From contig CM063253.1 of the NCBI GenBank assembly GCA_032158295.1, forward strand, positions 8,277,001 through 8,341,000: a DNA stretch of 64,000 bases, given 5' to 3'. The position numbers and the translations under genes were made by a program. This document shows, piece after piece, positions 50,001-56,290 of the stretch (its first letter is position 1; every line of letters begins with the position of its first letter). The notes beneath the pieces were generated by a model. The model saw only the letters and a program-made list of their open reading frames with translations. It had not been told where the DNA came from and did not search any database. The stretch is from Pycnopodia helianthoides (taxonomy: Eukaryota > Echinodermata > Asteroidea > Forcipulatida > Asteriidae).

Positions 50001-53000
50001 GTCCCAACTTTAGAATCGGACTAATAAATGGGATTGCAAGATAGCTATAATGACACCGATAGCGATCTTACATTGTAAATGGGCCTCTGAAGTAACTTTT
50101 GATCTTTTAAAGTTTCTCTCAGCATACAACATGGCTCATCATTATGCCATGCACAGTAATGCACAAAATAGTATAGTGTTGCAACCTTCCAATGCAATTT
50201 CACTACCACTGGTTCCCTGTTTGGTGACAGATCTCTGGATCCCAGCTGTAGTTGGGCCGTCCCAACTGTTGTAACACTCGTGGCGACTGGTCCAAACTAT
50301 AGTTGGGACGATTCTTAAGTTGGGATGGAACAAATACTGCAAACCCCATATGCACTGATACCTTACCATGCAATGCCTCATAACCTACAGAATACAAAGT
50401 GGACTAGCTCTCATTTACCTTGAGGGTCAGTTCACATGGGCTGATCACATCAATCTGAGCCTGGAGGTTAAACACGAGGGCGCTCTTCTCTTCCGAAGTC
50501 CCATTGATCCATGTGTTCGATTCCGCATGATAATTGTAGGTGTAGGTATAGCCCTCTTCATATCTGGCTAAATCTGCAATTGAATCAAATTCATGCTTTT
50601 AAAAACCTGGCTTACTTTTCATTTAGTGATTTTGTTTTAATAAGAGATATTTAGGTGTCAAACCGTGTATCGTTAAACGGTGAATGAGAGAAACCTTATC
50701 TCTAGAGACATTACTTCGGGCTCAACTTCTGACTTCTGTTCAAATAAAATAGACAACGTTGCATTAAAAGTTGGCATGCAGGTGTATCGGATAGAGAATT
50801 TCTTGAAAAATTTAAAGTTAATTATTTCCCTTAGTAATTGTCTGCACCACAAAGAACCTAAGAGGCAAATCAAAACACAGATACTTTGTTCATAAAAGCT
50901 AGGGCACGACAATTTCCCCATAATAAACGGCATTGTTATGGGTGGAATGAAACTAAGGGGCACCAAGGCAACAACCTGGCAGGGGGGCATGGAGGAGATT
51001 GCCTTCATTATCTCCACGAAGTAACACTACAGGCCTGGAAACACTTTTGTGGGACACTTTTCATCACAAAACATTCTTCATTGTTTGTGGTCAACATGGT
51101 TGACCTTCCAGCCGATAGACTAAGGTCAGGATCTGTGGGGTCAAGTACCTGCGGGGTCAAGTACAAAACCATAAAACCATTGTTTGTTGCTGATTCCAAG
51201 ATATCGGGACCAATTTTAGTGAGATTTGCACCAAGGTTAGATCCATACAGTTTTTACAACTTGTGTTTAAGCGTGGGTCACTCATGCTTTCATGAATGAA
51301 GTTGAAATGGCGACACAAATCAGTTCCATATAGCCCTTAAATCGAGTTTGTGTTTAACTATCCTCCTCTCTGTATCCTCACAAAAAATAGGCCAAAGTTT
51401 TTTGATGAACTCGATGAGGTCGACTGATCAGTATAACTAAATTTGACCTGTACAATTTCCATTGTTTACGTAGTTCCGAGCGTGCACACTTTTCCCGAGA
51501 ACAATGGATTTACCTGGCAAGTCAGCTGCCACCTAGCACCACCAAAAGTCTCCCATTGGTAGCTACGATAATTATAGAGCTCTTTGTCACAACCCTTCTT
51601 ATTTAGTTGCTATAATCCAAACTCTCCATCCTCTGCGACCGTCAGGAGGATGGAGGTTTACGATTATCGCAATCTATTTTTATTTAGACCTATAAGATTC
51701 GGGCCTAAAATGAGATTGATGAAAGTGAAAATGGCTTGCAGGCCTGGGTCCTGGTTTGACCCCCTTATTCTAGACCCGGAACCTCTCAGATCTTACAATT
51801 CAGGAGGTTCTTTCTCCCTGCGCTGGTTGCTTTACCACTTTAAAGATAATTTTAAAGCTCAGGGAGGTTTTAAAAAATCCTTAAATCCTGAAAAATCACA
51901 GTAACAAATTGAGCTACAATGGACCATAGAGCAAGTACAGAGTATGGTCTATGGACCACCTGTTAAAATTGTGCGATTTTGTCCCCCCTGTTCATCAACA
52001 TTTTAAATGAAAAATATTCTGGGGAGGTAAACAAATATTCTGAGGAGGTTAATTAAGTTTTATTTTTATCTATTGTCTGTTGGTAATTGGTGGGATCACC
52101 TGTTACAATTATCAGAGTCACAAACCTAAGAATTTGGAGATCAAGAAATTTCCCACGTTTTTTTTTGATAAATCAGGGAGGAAGGAAATGAAAATGGTTG
52201 CCAAAATATAAAGCACGCCATGGGCCATGTGTTTGTTTTGTTTTACTCTTTGAAAGACTAAACAATGGCATAATAAATTGCAACGATAAGGGATCTTTCA
52301 AATGAAAAACGTCTTGAACAATTATTTAATCCATGGTTTTTACTTCAGCAAAAGTTATCAAACCTCATTTGTTTTCAACTCTTGTAGCCCCATTTAGTGT
52401 CAATTAAATTATACACCGACTCCTATAGGAATATGGGGCTACAACTTTTATTTAATGAAGTACATTACAATTACATTGCATCTACAGTTGACAGATAACA
52501 CTACATACACACAGGATAGTACATGGAATACACATTAAACTTATCAATCATAAAAGGATCATAACATAACAATGGCATGATTCTCCATCCAGTTGAGAGA
52601 GAATACCATGAAAGATGGAATAATAGTTTGCTAAAATAGAAACGAAACGTAAGGACATACCCCTGCTTGCCTACTACTACTTGTACCAGCATGACCAGTG
52701 TACAATGTATGTTAACACCATTGATCTACATTATATCTTCAGTATAATGTAGATCAATGGTTAACACTGTCTAGTGTTGTGTGCTAGTTAGTTGTGTTGT
52801 CCACTGCTCATGGACAGAAAGTTTCGATAGAGGGCGCGCCATAATGTTTACACAAAAACACGGATTACGTTTCACGCTTTTTGTTCACAATAGTTTTCGT
52901 GTTGATTTGAAAGAAAACTTACCACTTTCGCACGTAGAAATCTTTGAGCATCTTCTTGGTCCCCATCCTGCGAAGGGAGCTGTATGTAAAATCAAATGAT

Positions 53001-54835
53001 ATTCAAAACTTTAATTCTTCAGTCAGTTTGTTTTGATTTGTTATTTTTCTTCAAGTTTTTACACGTCCCCGATTCGACCAAAAACACCATGGGGGATTAG
53101 AACTCCATGAACTAAGTTTGCTTCTGTTTAGTAATAGTAGTGTCATGGTTGCATGTATTACCATTAGTGTATTTTTTGTTATACAGACAAACAACAGATT
53201 CATAAAACCTTTGAGTTGTACACAAACCGTGGATGAATGGTAGAGCCCAACCATACGCGCTTGTTCAGCGGCTAATTGTTATTGTTGACCCCGACCTTTA
53301 CATCAAGCACCTCGTGACACCCCCCCCCCCCCAACACAGACCAACCTCCATATGCACATACACACCGCCATACAACAACAAAAACAGGCCAGCTACATTA
53401 CGTTGCCGCGCAGCCGCACAAGGCAGAACGAACTGCAGCCCAATTCCAATTGCGCAACTTTCGCCTGGTGTTGGAGACCAATCAGCTGTTCAGTGTAAAC
53501 AACATTATTCGGGGTCACCTTCTGATAAAGTCAAAGTGTCTCTAATAATACTGATAGAGAACAAAGACACAACGATTGGTCGGGTTTTCTTTGTGTATTG
53601 TGGATTACTCCGATGACTCGTTTTAGACAAAGGATCATTGGTGTCTATTTCGACAACTGTGTGAAATGAAAGTTTGAGCACTTATTAAACATAATTTTTA
53701 TCAATTTTTTTAGCGGGTTTACGTTTTCTGAAAGACATCAACGGAGCGCTTACAAAAAAAAATCTCTATCATCTCTTTCCTTTATTTATCAAAATAGTTT
53801 CCATTTCTTGGCTTCTGGCTCATGAATTAATAGCTAATGAGAAAAATGTCATATTATTTCAAAGATGAAAAACAGGTGACCAACATGATTGTTGGCCAAA
53901 AGACAATTTAATAGACGAAGGGACCGACAGTGTGTTTTCCCCAGAAGACATTAACAGATAAAGTGACAGACTGTGTTTTTTTCCAGGAAAACAATTAAAA
54001 GACAAAAAGAAACTGACGGTGTTTTGTTTTTCCGGAAGAAAAGAACAAAAAGGAGAGACCGACGGTATGACTTTTTCCGGAGGCGCGAGTTTCACCGTCT
54101 GTTAATTTCGTTAAAAAAAAGTGACAATGTCAAACACACCTCCACTGAGCGCTTGAATATATAATCCATTCGAGTTAAGAGCACAATCTATAGTCTCCAA
54201 TTCCAATATCGACTATTTAAAGACATTTCATAAATACGTCATAATATCATTACATCAACAAAAAAAAGTCAAAATCAGCACGAACCAACATACAAGGAAC
54301 TGGAACTATAACAAAAGTTTCACTCTATGTCGTATCTCAAGATATAGTAAGAGCAATAAGGAATCTCATTTACGTGATTTATTTTTTTTTGAGAGAGAAG
54401 ATCTGAAAATTGTTTTTTCCTTTAAAAACACTGCAGCCCTCACAAAATCACTCTGTAGTTACTACGTACTTTCCAGTGGGCCTAATTAATTTATCAATCA
54501 AATAACTAATTTTAAAAATCTGTAGTGTTAGTGTTATCAACGCAAACAATTCCCAAGAAACATTCCCCGGTATAAAACTGAATGTAAAAAAATAAAATCA
54601 AAAAAATTAAGGAAACAATTTGAAGAGAAGATACTTTCAAGAAGATGTTAAGAAGAGGAAGAAGTAAAAAGCAGATGGAGAGTAGTGTCATTTGGTATCA
54701 TTAAGCTCGCAGGGTTTCGATAATTTTTTTAAGCTCCCTGAAGGAGGTAAAATTTGATACTACTACTAGTACAAGCTCACCTGCAAATGTTCCAGCGACA
54801 CAAGCTAGAAGCAACCACGACTTCAACAGCTCCAT
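7831..54835 (-). CDS. Apolipophorin / apolipoprotein-B-family large lipid transfer protein (43 coding exons)
   Basis: Predicted secreted lipoprotein scaffold of about 3,530 residues, expected to load and carry lipid in body fluid. I placed 43 coding exons by AG/GT borders and continuous phase. From 5' to 3' they start at 54781 (ATG at 54833-54835) and end at 7831 (TAG 7831-7833). The N-terminus is MELLKSWLLLACVAGTFA, a signal peptide, followed by a vitellogenin-type lipid-binding module. A furin-like RKRR, a 2.2-kb exon, a helix-rich region, a vWD domain, a C8-like block and a VWA-like tail follow. Length and the furin site fit insect-type apolipophorin better than vitellogenin: there is no polyserine phosvitin and the length exceeds the usual 1,500-2,500. 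All junctions keep frame except exon 20/21. Donor choice was settled by frame at exons 23 and 35. Blocks are detailed below. Confidence 0.9.
8240..8520 (+). mobile_element. SINE family 2 copy (tRNA-like CTCAGTTGGTAGAG head)
   Basis: Contains CTCAGTTGGTAGAGTG (A-box-like) and GGTTCAGATACTGCC (B-box-like) at 8,450-8,500. It is preceded by AAACCACAAGGGAAAATA and GATCCCTGGCTAG, blocks also found in the other copies. It is a tRNA-derived retroposon, not a tRNA gene: the cloverleaf is not complete. Confidence 0.6.
8549..8905 (+). mobile_element. SINE family 1 copy (tRNA-Leu/Ser-like GTGTCGTGGCCGAG head)
   Basis: Begins TGTCGTGGCCGAGCAGATAA (A box), then GTGGGTTCAAGTCC (B box) and a family body with ACACTTAACCATTATTGCTG and TTCGGATGGGACGTAAAGCC. 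The body ends about 24 bp before the donor of exon 42. At least six further copies occur in this window. Confidence 0.75.
11309..11459 (-). CDS. Lipoprotein gene exon 38: C8-like cysteine module
   Basis: Encodes about residues 3143-3193: VDPAPYYAMCASNMC ... REAACVSVKAYVNECNRMMV ... PKSC. The cysteine spacing together with the end of exon 37 (CAEHFL ... GQCLGV) matches the C8 module that follows vWD domains in mucins and von Willebrand factor. Acceptor TTACCAG, donor GTAAGT, phase 0 in and phase 1 out. The intron upstream carries a short tandem repeat (see 11,470-11,850). Confidence 0.8.
11470..11850. repeat. ~20-bp tandem repeat upstream of exon 38
   Basis: Imperfect copies of AACATGATGAAAACCAGGTT, starting next to the exon 38 acceptor (GGTAACCAG on the plus strand). 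Degenerate in the middle (11,550-11,660). Confidence 0.75.
12059..15060 (-). CDS. Lipoprotein gene exons 35-37: helical linker and von Willebrand type D domain
   Basis: Coding exons: 35, 14577-15060; 36, 13644-13864; 37, 12059-12466. Exon 35 is helical and ends LPPHE. Its frame-consistent donor is GAAG|GTTGGA, not the more upstream AC|GTACCT. The vWD domain spans about residues 2933-3100. It opens with ANAVIVGSNHFMTYDRTFYD and contains GCSYLLAHDFIDGNFTVIVD, a second half with CEIAQDICSVDINGWYYG, and the landmark GLFGSYNYNDLDD. The usual GLCG cysteine is phenylalanine here. After the domain, KRCSGTAV...LPEC and CAEHFLSEVSTLGQC begin a cysteine-rich block. In this family the vWD domain sits at the C-terminal end. 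Confidence 0.9.
12793..13079. mobile_element. MITE-like inverted-repeat element (GGGGCCCAATTTCA ends)
   Basis: Begins GGGGCCCAATTTCACAGAGC and ends GCGCTATGAAATTGGCCCC, with complementary TGCTTA-rich inner parts. It has the same termini as the element at 45,310-45,564. Located in intron 36. Confidence 0.75.
14000..14300 (-). mobile_element. SINE family 1 copy, diverged
   Basis: Contains the reverse complements of the family-1 body: a TAGCACCTTATAGGGGTATAC tail-like region, ACTGCACAGGACTTGCGGCT, and CGAGACTCGAACCAACACTC as the B box, ending near CATGTCACGACCC. It lies in intron 35. Confidence 0.6.
14350..14600. repeat. ~122-bp duplication including the 3' end of exon 35
   Basis: CAAGGTTTTGTGTTCTCAGA ... 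GAATCCAACATTCACGTGGA is repeated as CAAGGTTTTGTTTTCTCATG ... GAATCCAACCTTCATGTGGA. The second copy holds the real exon 35 end and donor at 14,576; the first is an intronic duplicate at about 14,450-14,475. Confidence 0.75.
15346..26692 (-). CDS. Lipoprotein gene exons 24-34: beta-to-helix transition and amphipathic helical region
   Basis: Coding exons: 24, 26366-26692; 25, 25875-25994; 26, 24058-24263; 27, 22744-22870; 28, 21959-22136; 29, 21460-21644; 30, 20084-20311; 31, 18854-18997; 32, 18059-18259; 33, 16898-17054; 34, 15346-15551. They cover residues about 2079-2771. Exons 24, 25, 27 and 28 remain beta-rich (EIIFSGQFEDRSYAEHKIYR). Exons 26 and 29-34 are long charged amphipathic helices (SLDTAVQMENAIFSSILKVK, DFLQSNSDIETTFADMKERF, VMVEEIRESEDVQRLIAVF), resembling exchangeable-apolipoprotein-like segments. 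Exon 32 has an acidic proline linker (PEPEPEVLEPK). The donor of exon 32 is GTTGGT and that of exon 33 is GTGCAA; both are weak but frame-consistent. Confidence 0.85.
15983..16317. mobile_element. TTAA-flanked MITE-like element, diverged
   Basis: TTAAAGGCCCTGTACACTAT at the left end and TGGACACTGTACCAATACCT TTTAA at the right. Related to the next element. In intron 33. Confidence 0.55.
16461..16847. mobile_element. TTAA-flanked MITE-like element (AGGCAGTGGACAC ends)
   Basis: TTAAAGGCAGTGGACACTAT to ATAGTGTCCAGTGTCTTTAA. Further copies are at about 55,998-56,282 and 58,569-58,735 (3'-truncated). TTAA targets are used by piggyBac- and Kolobok-type transposases; no transposase is present here. 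Confidence 0.75.
17590..18008 (-). mobile_element. SINE family 1 copy, full length
   Basis: From GACTTCTTATATAGCGCTCA to CGCTCGACCACGACACGC. It includes the B-box complement GGGACTCGAACCCACACTC and the body TTTATGTCCCATCCGAAGGA. Inserted in intron 32, about 50 bp from exon 32. Confidence 0.8.
20462..20866. repeat. ~22-bp minisatellite in intron 29
   Basis: About 18 copies of CCCTATGTACCCTCCCAGGT with CATATGTACC variants, some carrying an ACATGTATG insertion. Long open frames across it are a by-product of the periodicity. Confidence 0.9.
23040..23352 (-). mobile_element. SINE family 1 copy
   Basis: From TTATGAGACCCATTTATGTA to CTCGGCCAAGACATGCC, with CGCGACTCGAACCCACACTC and CATTACACAACACACAGGAC. 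Located in intron 26. Confidence 0.75.
24772..24871. repeat. Hairpin, 33-bp imperfect arms
   Basis: Left arm CATTTTCGCGGTCGTAAC at 24,772-24,804; right arm GTTACGACCGTGAAAATG ending at 24,871; loop of about 34 bp. A small inverted-repeat element in intron 25. Confidence 0.7.
25170..25830 (-). mobile_element. SINE family 1 copy with an internal tandem array
   Basis: A diverged family-1 copy in intron 25 whose tRNA-like head region has been amplified. A unit of about 85 bp (ACCGGGACTCGAGCCCACGC, TACTGGTCAGAAACACCAGA, GATTCAAGGTGAGGTAGC) is repeated five times between about 25,340 and 25,720. Confidence 0.7.
27336..29510 (-). CDS. Lipoprotein gene exon 23: 2.2-kb single exon of repeated beta strands
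   Basis: One uninterrupted exon of 2,175 nt encodes about 725 residues (about 1354-2078), starting VVMGHLLTWESSEASLNEVL. The acceptor is TTTTTTAG at 29511. The donor that keeps frame is ATA|GTATTC at 27335; an adjacent GCAA|GTATAG would be off by one base relative to exon 24. The protein is almost wholly alternating hydrophobic/polar strands with few cysteines and many N-glycosylation sequons (for example NNTSEK, NITMGT, NNTKRD). This matches an open lipid-associating beta-belt. An oversized exon at this relative position recalls exon 26 of vertebrate APOB. Confidence 0.9.
30371..37932 (-). CDS. Lipoprotein gene exons 14-22: beta-sheet lipid-binding domains
   Basis: Coding exons: 14, 37804-37932; 15, 37086-37303; 16, 36338-36520; 17, 35124-35277; 18, 34734-34847; 19, 33874-34039; 20, about 33007-33283; 21, 31233-31447; 22, 30371-30532. 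They cover residues about 819-1353. The sequence alternates short amphipathic strands (GTVSMKVRTSGKVDVRGILM, KVQFTNGKAFELRLDVP, TFQFDFSFNRNEKDLNINL), as in the DUF1943/DUF1081 open beta-sheet regions of this family. Exon 22 has a cysteine pair (KLCYRYNGAEC). The exon 20/21 junction does not keep frame with the consensus donor CAG|GTGAGT at 33006. A weaker upstream GT (after CCTG or TACC, 11-14 bases earlier) restores it. Confidence 0.82.
30617..30820 (+). mobile_element. SINE family 1 head, 3'-truncated, followed by (GAAGTA)n
   Basis: GTGTCGTGGCCGAGCGGTCT and GTGGGTTTGAATCTCGGTCC make a nearly tRNA-Leu/Ser-like head, followed by AGCAAGACACTTAACTATAA. The body stops at about 30,760 and is replaced by a GTAGAA/GAAGTA repeat. 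Not a complete tRNA. Confidence 0.6.
30950..31095 (-). pseudogene. Duplicated, frameshifted copy of the 3' end of exon 21
   Basis: About 145 bp repeats the 3' half of exon 21 plus its donor (compare 31,190-31,335). It keeps KIVKEVIMSTKYTNNTVE and the donor GTAGAG|GTAAATAG at 31,003, but an 8-bp deletion breaks the frame. There is no acceptor of its own in the copied part. Located in intron 21. Confidence 0.8.
34200..34590. repeat. ~26-bp minisatellite in intron 18 resembling exon 18
   Basis: About 14 copies of GAGCGAGGGTCAGTTTTCCT / GGAATT with variants. Exon 18 itself contains TTTCCAGGAAGTGAGTGAGG followed by GGTCAGTCTTCT at 34,759-34,790, which matches a diverged unit. Confidence 0.85.
36812..36925. 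repeat. Dispersed repeat E, inverted partner at 42,040-42,150
   Basis: TTTATTTCCCTCGTACAAAG, AGGGACAGAAGGTACTGGAA and CAGACCTTTGTCCTTTTGTT recur in reverse orientation around 42,040-42,150. Open frames across both are not genes. Confidence 0.55.
37364..37484. mobile_element. TTAA-flanked MITE-like element, internally deleted
   Basis: TTAAAGGAACATTCGATCTC to TTCTGTAATGTTCCTTTAA. An internally deleted relative of 58,094-58,453, which shares TACAGGTTTGTCAGTTTATG. In intron 14. Confidence 0.75.
38030..38432 (-). mobile_element. SINE family 1 copy, full length
   Basis: Preceded by an (ATA)n run at 38,015-38,037, then CTTCTTATATAGCGCTCATA through GTTCGGCCACGACACGCC. Contains CTGGGACTCGAACCCACACT. 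Located in intron 13. Confidence 0.8.
38555..38862 (-). repeat. Dispersed repeat D, copy 1
   Basis: GCGGTAACACCTTGTGTATC, GAAGACTTCTCAGTTCTGAA-like and AACTACTACCTGGGCGGAAG blocks, a poly-G run at 38,812-38,828 and TAACTGCACTGCCGTGGAGT. Includes a small palindrome (GGTAGTAGAACAAATTTTGT, 38,659-38,692). Inverted copy at 40,893-41,362. Confidence 0.7.
38931..54835 (-). CDS. Lipoprotein gene exons 1-13: signal peptide and vitellogenin-type N-terminal module
   Basis: Coding exons: 1, 54781-54835; 2, 50419-50573; 3, 48868-49131; 4, 47682-47825; 5, 46543-46732; 6, 45571-45817; 7, 44290-44482; 8, 43528-43716; 9, 42878-43042; 10, 42434-42578; 11, 40637-40798; 12, 39817-39941; 13, 38931-39350. They encode residues 1 to about 818. 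After the 18-residue signal, exon 2 has the family-typical start (YEEGYTYTYNY ... SPCELTLK). Exons 4-5 carry paired cysteines (FKNCEQRT, LECSQTCEIAFQ). Exons 6-10 are helical repeat-like, as in the lipovitellin alpha-helical domain (AALELVRRLPCKPEY, ELRIAAYRAIMTCP). Exon 11 has the classic transition VGSYVWTHLTNLNETSDP. Known role of this module: lipid loading by the microsomal transfer machinery. Exon 13 carries the RKRR site. Exon phases are continuous throughout. Confidence 0.88.
38973..38984 (-). other. Putative furin cleavage site RKRR
   Basis: Exon 13 encodes GSRKRRHLVKD, with RKRR at about residues 801-804. It follows a proline/glycine-rich linker (PEGLPQG, PIPGEPMPKGMPEG). Insect apolipophorin precursors are cut by furin at a comparable place into apoLp-II (N-terminal) and apoLp-I, so this is the probable processing site. 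Cleavage itself is inferred. Confidence 0.65.
39368..39816. repeat. 19-bp minisatellite made of copies of the exon 12 splice donor
   Basis: About 23 tandem copies of GTGATCATACCTCAAATAA fill almost all of intron 12 (39351-39816). On the minus strand each unit reads TTATTTGAGGTATGATCAC, the same as the true exon 12 end and donor (TTATTTGAG|GTATGATCA). Variants include CTTCAGGTATG and GAGGTAAGATC. Confidence 0.93.
40110..40270 (-). mobile_element. SINE family 2 copy
   Basis: Minus-strand copy with GGCGCTCTACCAACTGAGCT (A-box complement) and GGATCTGAACCACCAACCTC (B-box complement), flanked by TAATGAACCACAAGGGAAAC. Located in intron 11. Confidence 0.7.
40893..41362 (+). repeat. Dispersed repeat D, copy 2, with a nested ~160-bp MITE
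   Basis: Inverted relative of copy 1. A nested element at about 41,090-41,250 has complementary ends (TAGATGGATTGCAATACGCG / ACACGTATTCCATCTA) and splits the repeat. A third, diverged copy lies at about 49,850-50,390. Confidence 0.7.
43255..43510 (+). mobile_element. SINE family 2 copy
   Basis: GGCTCAGTTGGTAGAGCGCC, GTTAATCCGAAGGTCGTCGG, then CAGTTTCCCTTGTGGTTAAT, upstream of exon 8's donor. Preceded by TGATCCCTGGCTACACGGCA. Confidence 0.7.
44680..45260 (+). mobile_element. Two SINE family 2 copies, head to tail
   Basis: Heads at 44,810-44,875 (TAGATAGTTCACTTGGAAGA, GGTTCAAATCCCACTC) and 45,117-45,180 (GGCTCACTTGGTAGAGCACC, GATTCGAATCCCGC). Each is followed by a CAGTTTCTCTTGTGGTTTGT-like 3' block. 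Located in intron 6. Confidence 0.65.
45310..45564. mobile_element. MITE-like element of the same family, abutting the exon 6 donor
   Basis: Begins ACTGGGCCCAATTTCATGGC and ends GAGCCATGAACGTGGGCCCAGT (reverse-complementary ends). Its last base is 45,564; exon 6's donor GT sits at 45,569-45,570 within ACTTAC. Confidence 0.75.
45925..46110 (+). mobile_element. SINE family 1 fragment
   Basis: CGAACTCGAACTCCAGTGTT, TTCTGATCAGCAGAGTG, then ATTCGGATGGAACATTAAGC and AAGAACCCGAACAC. Rearranged and partial, in intron 5. Confidence 0.55.
47275..47640 (-). mobile_element. SINE family 1 copy
   Basis: ATTATGAGACCGATTTATGT through CACCAGAGTTTGAGTTCAGT, ending in a poly-C/poly-A run beside exon 4. A related fragment precedes it at 47,200-47,275 (CATCTTGCTCAAGGACCCAA). 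Confidence 0.65.
49195..49400 (+). mobile_element. SINE family 2 copy
   Basis: GGCTGTACATGTAGTTCACC, GAGCGCCGGCATGTACTCC, GGTTCAAATCTCGCTCCAG and CAGTTTCCCTTG. Located in intron 2. Confidence 0.6.
50574..54780 (-). other. Intron 1 of the lipoprotein gene (4.2 kb)
   Basis: No coding exon seen. It holds the hairpin at 52,718-52,760, a poly-C run at 53,319-53,331 and a GACAGACTGTG/GACGGTGTTTTG-type short repeat at 53,915-54,080. As the first intron it is the likeliest place for enhancers, but I recognise no specific site. Confidence 0.5.
52718..52760. repeat. Perfect 18-bp hairpin with 7-nt loop
   Basis: CCATTGATCTACATTATA, loop TCTTCAG, then the exact reverse complement. Pairing continues outside with GTTAACA/TTAACAC after one unpaired base. 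In intron 1; function unknown. Confidence 0.75.
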
Positions 54836-54928
54836 GACGGCCAGTTAAATACGCAGCCGTTCAATCAAAATATCACTATTGCTTGGAACTTCAAGAGAAC
54901 TATTATCAAGTTGCGAAACTGTGGAGTC

Positions 54929-54936
54929 CTTATATA
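54929..54936 (-). promoter_or_regulatory. TATA box of the lipoprotein gene
   Basis: The minus strand reads GGTATATAAG here, 94 bp upstream of the ATG. Transcription would start near 54,900-54,906 and give a 5' UTR of about 65-70 nt without an intron. No upstream ATG lies between the predicted start and the initiator codon. Confidence 0.7.
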
Positions 54937-54940
54937 CCAC

Positions 54941-56290
54941 GGACTTTGACAGGCTACCCTGGGCTCCATCCGATTATGCATATACCTATTGTGTACAACT
55001 GGTGCAGAGTTCACGAGCCCAACGAGTAGGCTTACAGGCCTAGGTTATCCCCTTGTTCCCCCGTGGGGTGCGCTAAGAGTTGATGAGGCTGTTACGGTTA
55101 CTGATCTTACTCCCGTAGAGCTGCAACAGCTATGAGAGGCGCATAAGCAGTAGACCGTTTAATCAATCAACCCCATATATGGACCTTCATCTGCTGGGGT
55201 CCATGTATTGTTGGAGAGCTATATTAATAAACAACCGTGGCCCCACAGCAAGTTTGTTTCCGTTGTATTGTACCTGCAGGCTGGCTATGCCTGGAGAGGA
55301 AGCCTAGGTTACCGTTTCCCTATTTATATTTTTATGACTGTCAATTAAGTTATGACATGAAAGTCACTGTCAAACCATGATGGAGTTCAATATAGATAAC
55401 AGAGCGATCGATCGAGCATTCTTCAGAAGTAAATGGAGGCGAACGCTGAGTAAAGAGTTTAGCTGTAATGATTACATGATTTCATTTTAAAGCGCACCCC
55501 ACGCTCCGATTATTTGAAAATTAAGTATGAGAAATAAGTTGATGGTTCCTTGCTTGTCAGATCATAGAACAAGGACAGAGATGGTTTGATGTGTATGAAG
55601 AACTGCATTTTCCTGTTCGTGGATCTTCCTTCCTGGTCTACAAAAAAAAATTACAGATGGCTTTTTTTAGTTTGGCTTCCTCGTCCACCAAGCACAATTG
55701 TCTTTACTAGAGGCATTATCAACAATCAGTGGCAATTAAAGCATGGTAGTGCACGTGAACAAACTTTCAAGTTTGAATTTTACCCCCCCCCTTCCCCAAA
55801 AATAATAATAATAACATAATAATAATAATAACAATAATAATAAAATAATAAAATAATAAAATAAAATTAAAACAAATACAAATAAGTAAACAAATTAATT
55901 AATTAACGAATAAATAAATAAAACAATTATTTTTATATTACCAATTCGGATGTTGAGATTTGGAAAAATGGTCGGTGTCCCCTCATGGAAAGCCGGTGAA
56001 AAAGATTTGTGGTTTATAGGCACTTGACACTTTTGGTAATTACTCAAAATAATTGTTAGCATAAAAACTTACTTGGTAACGAGCAATGGAGAGCTGTTGA
56101 TAGTATAAAACATTGTGAGAAATGGCTCCCTCTTAAGTAACGTAGTTTTTGAGAAAGAGGTAATTTCTCACTCAAAAATCAAAAGACTTCTTGCTGAAGC
56201 CTTTTATTATGTATATGTTAGGAACACCAAGTGAGAATACTGGTCTTCGACAATTATCAAACGTGTCCAGTGCCTTTAAACTAAAACACA
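54941..56290. other. Upstream region, no gene seen
   Basis: Promoter-proximal and intergenic DNA. Contains an A/T-rich (AAT)n-like tract at 55,798-55,925 and a diverged TTAA MITE at about 55,998-56,282. Confidence 0.6.

Noticed and set aside
53233..53616. A 127-codon plus-strand frame in intron 1
   Set aside because: It is proline-rich because of a poly-C run; no domain, and codon pattern unlike a coding exon.
7831..54835. Vitellogenin as the identity of the main gene
   Set aside because: The predicted length (about 3,530), the furin-like site, the lack of a polyserine region and the extended C-terminus fit the apolipophorin/APOB branch better. The shared N-terminal and vWD domains alone do not discriminate.
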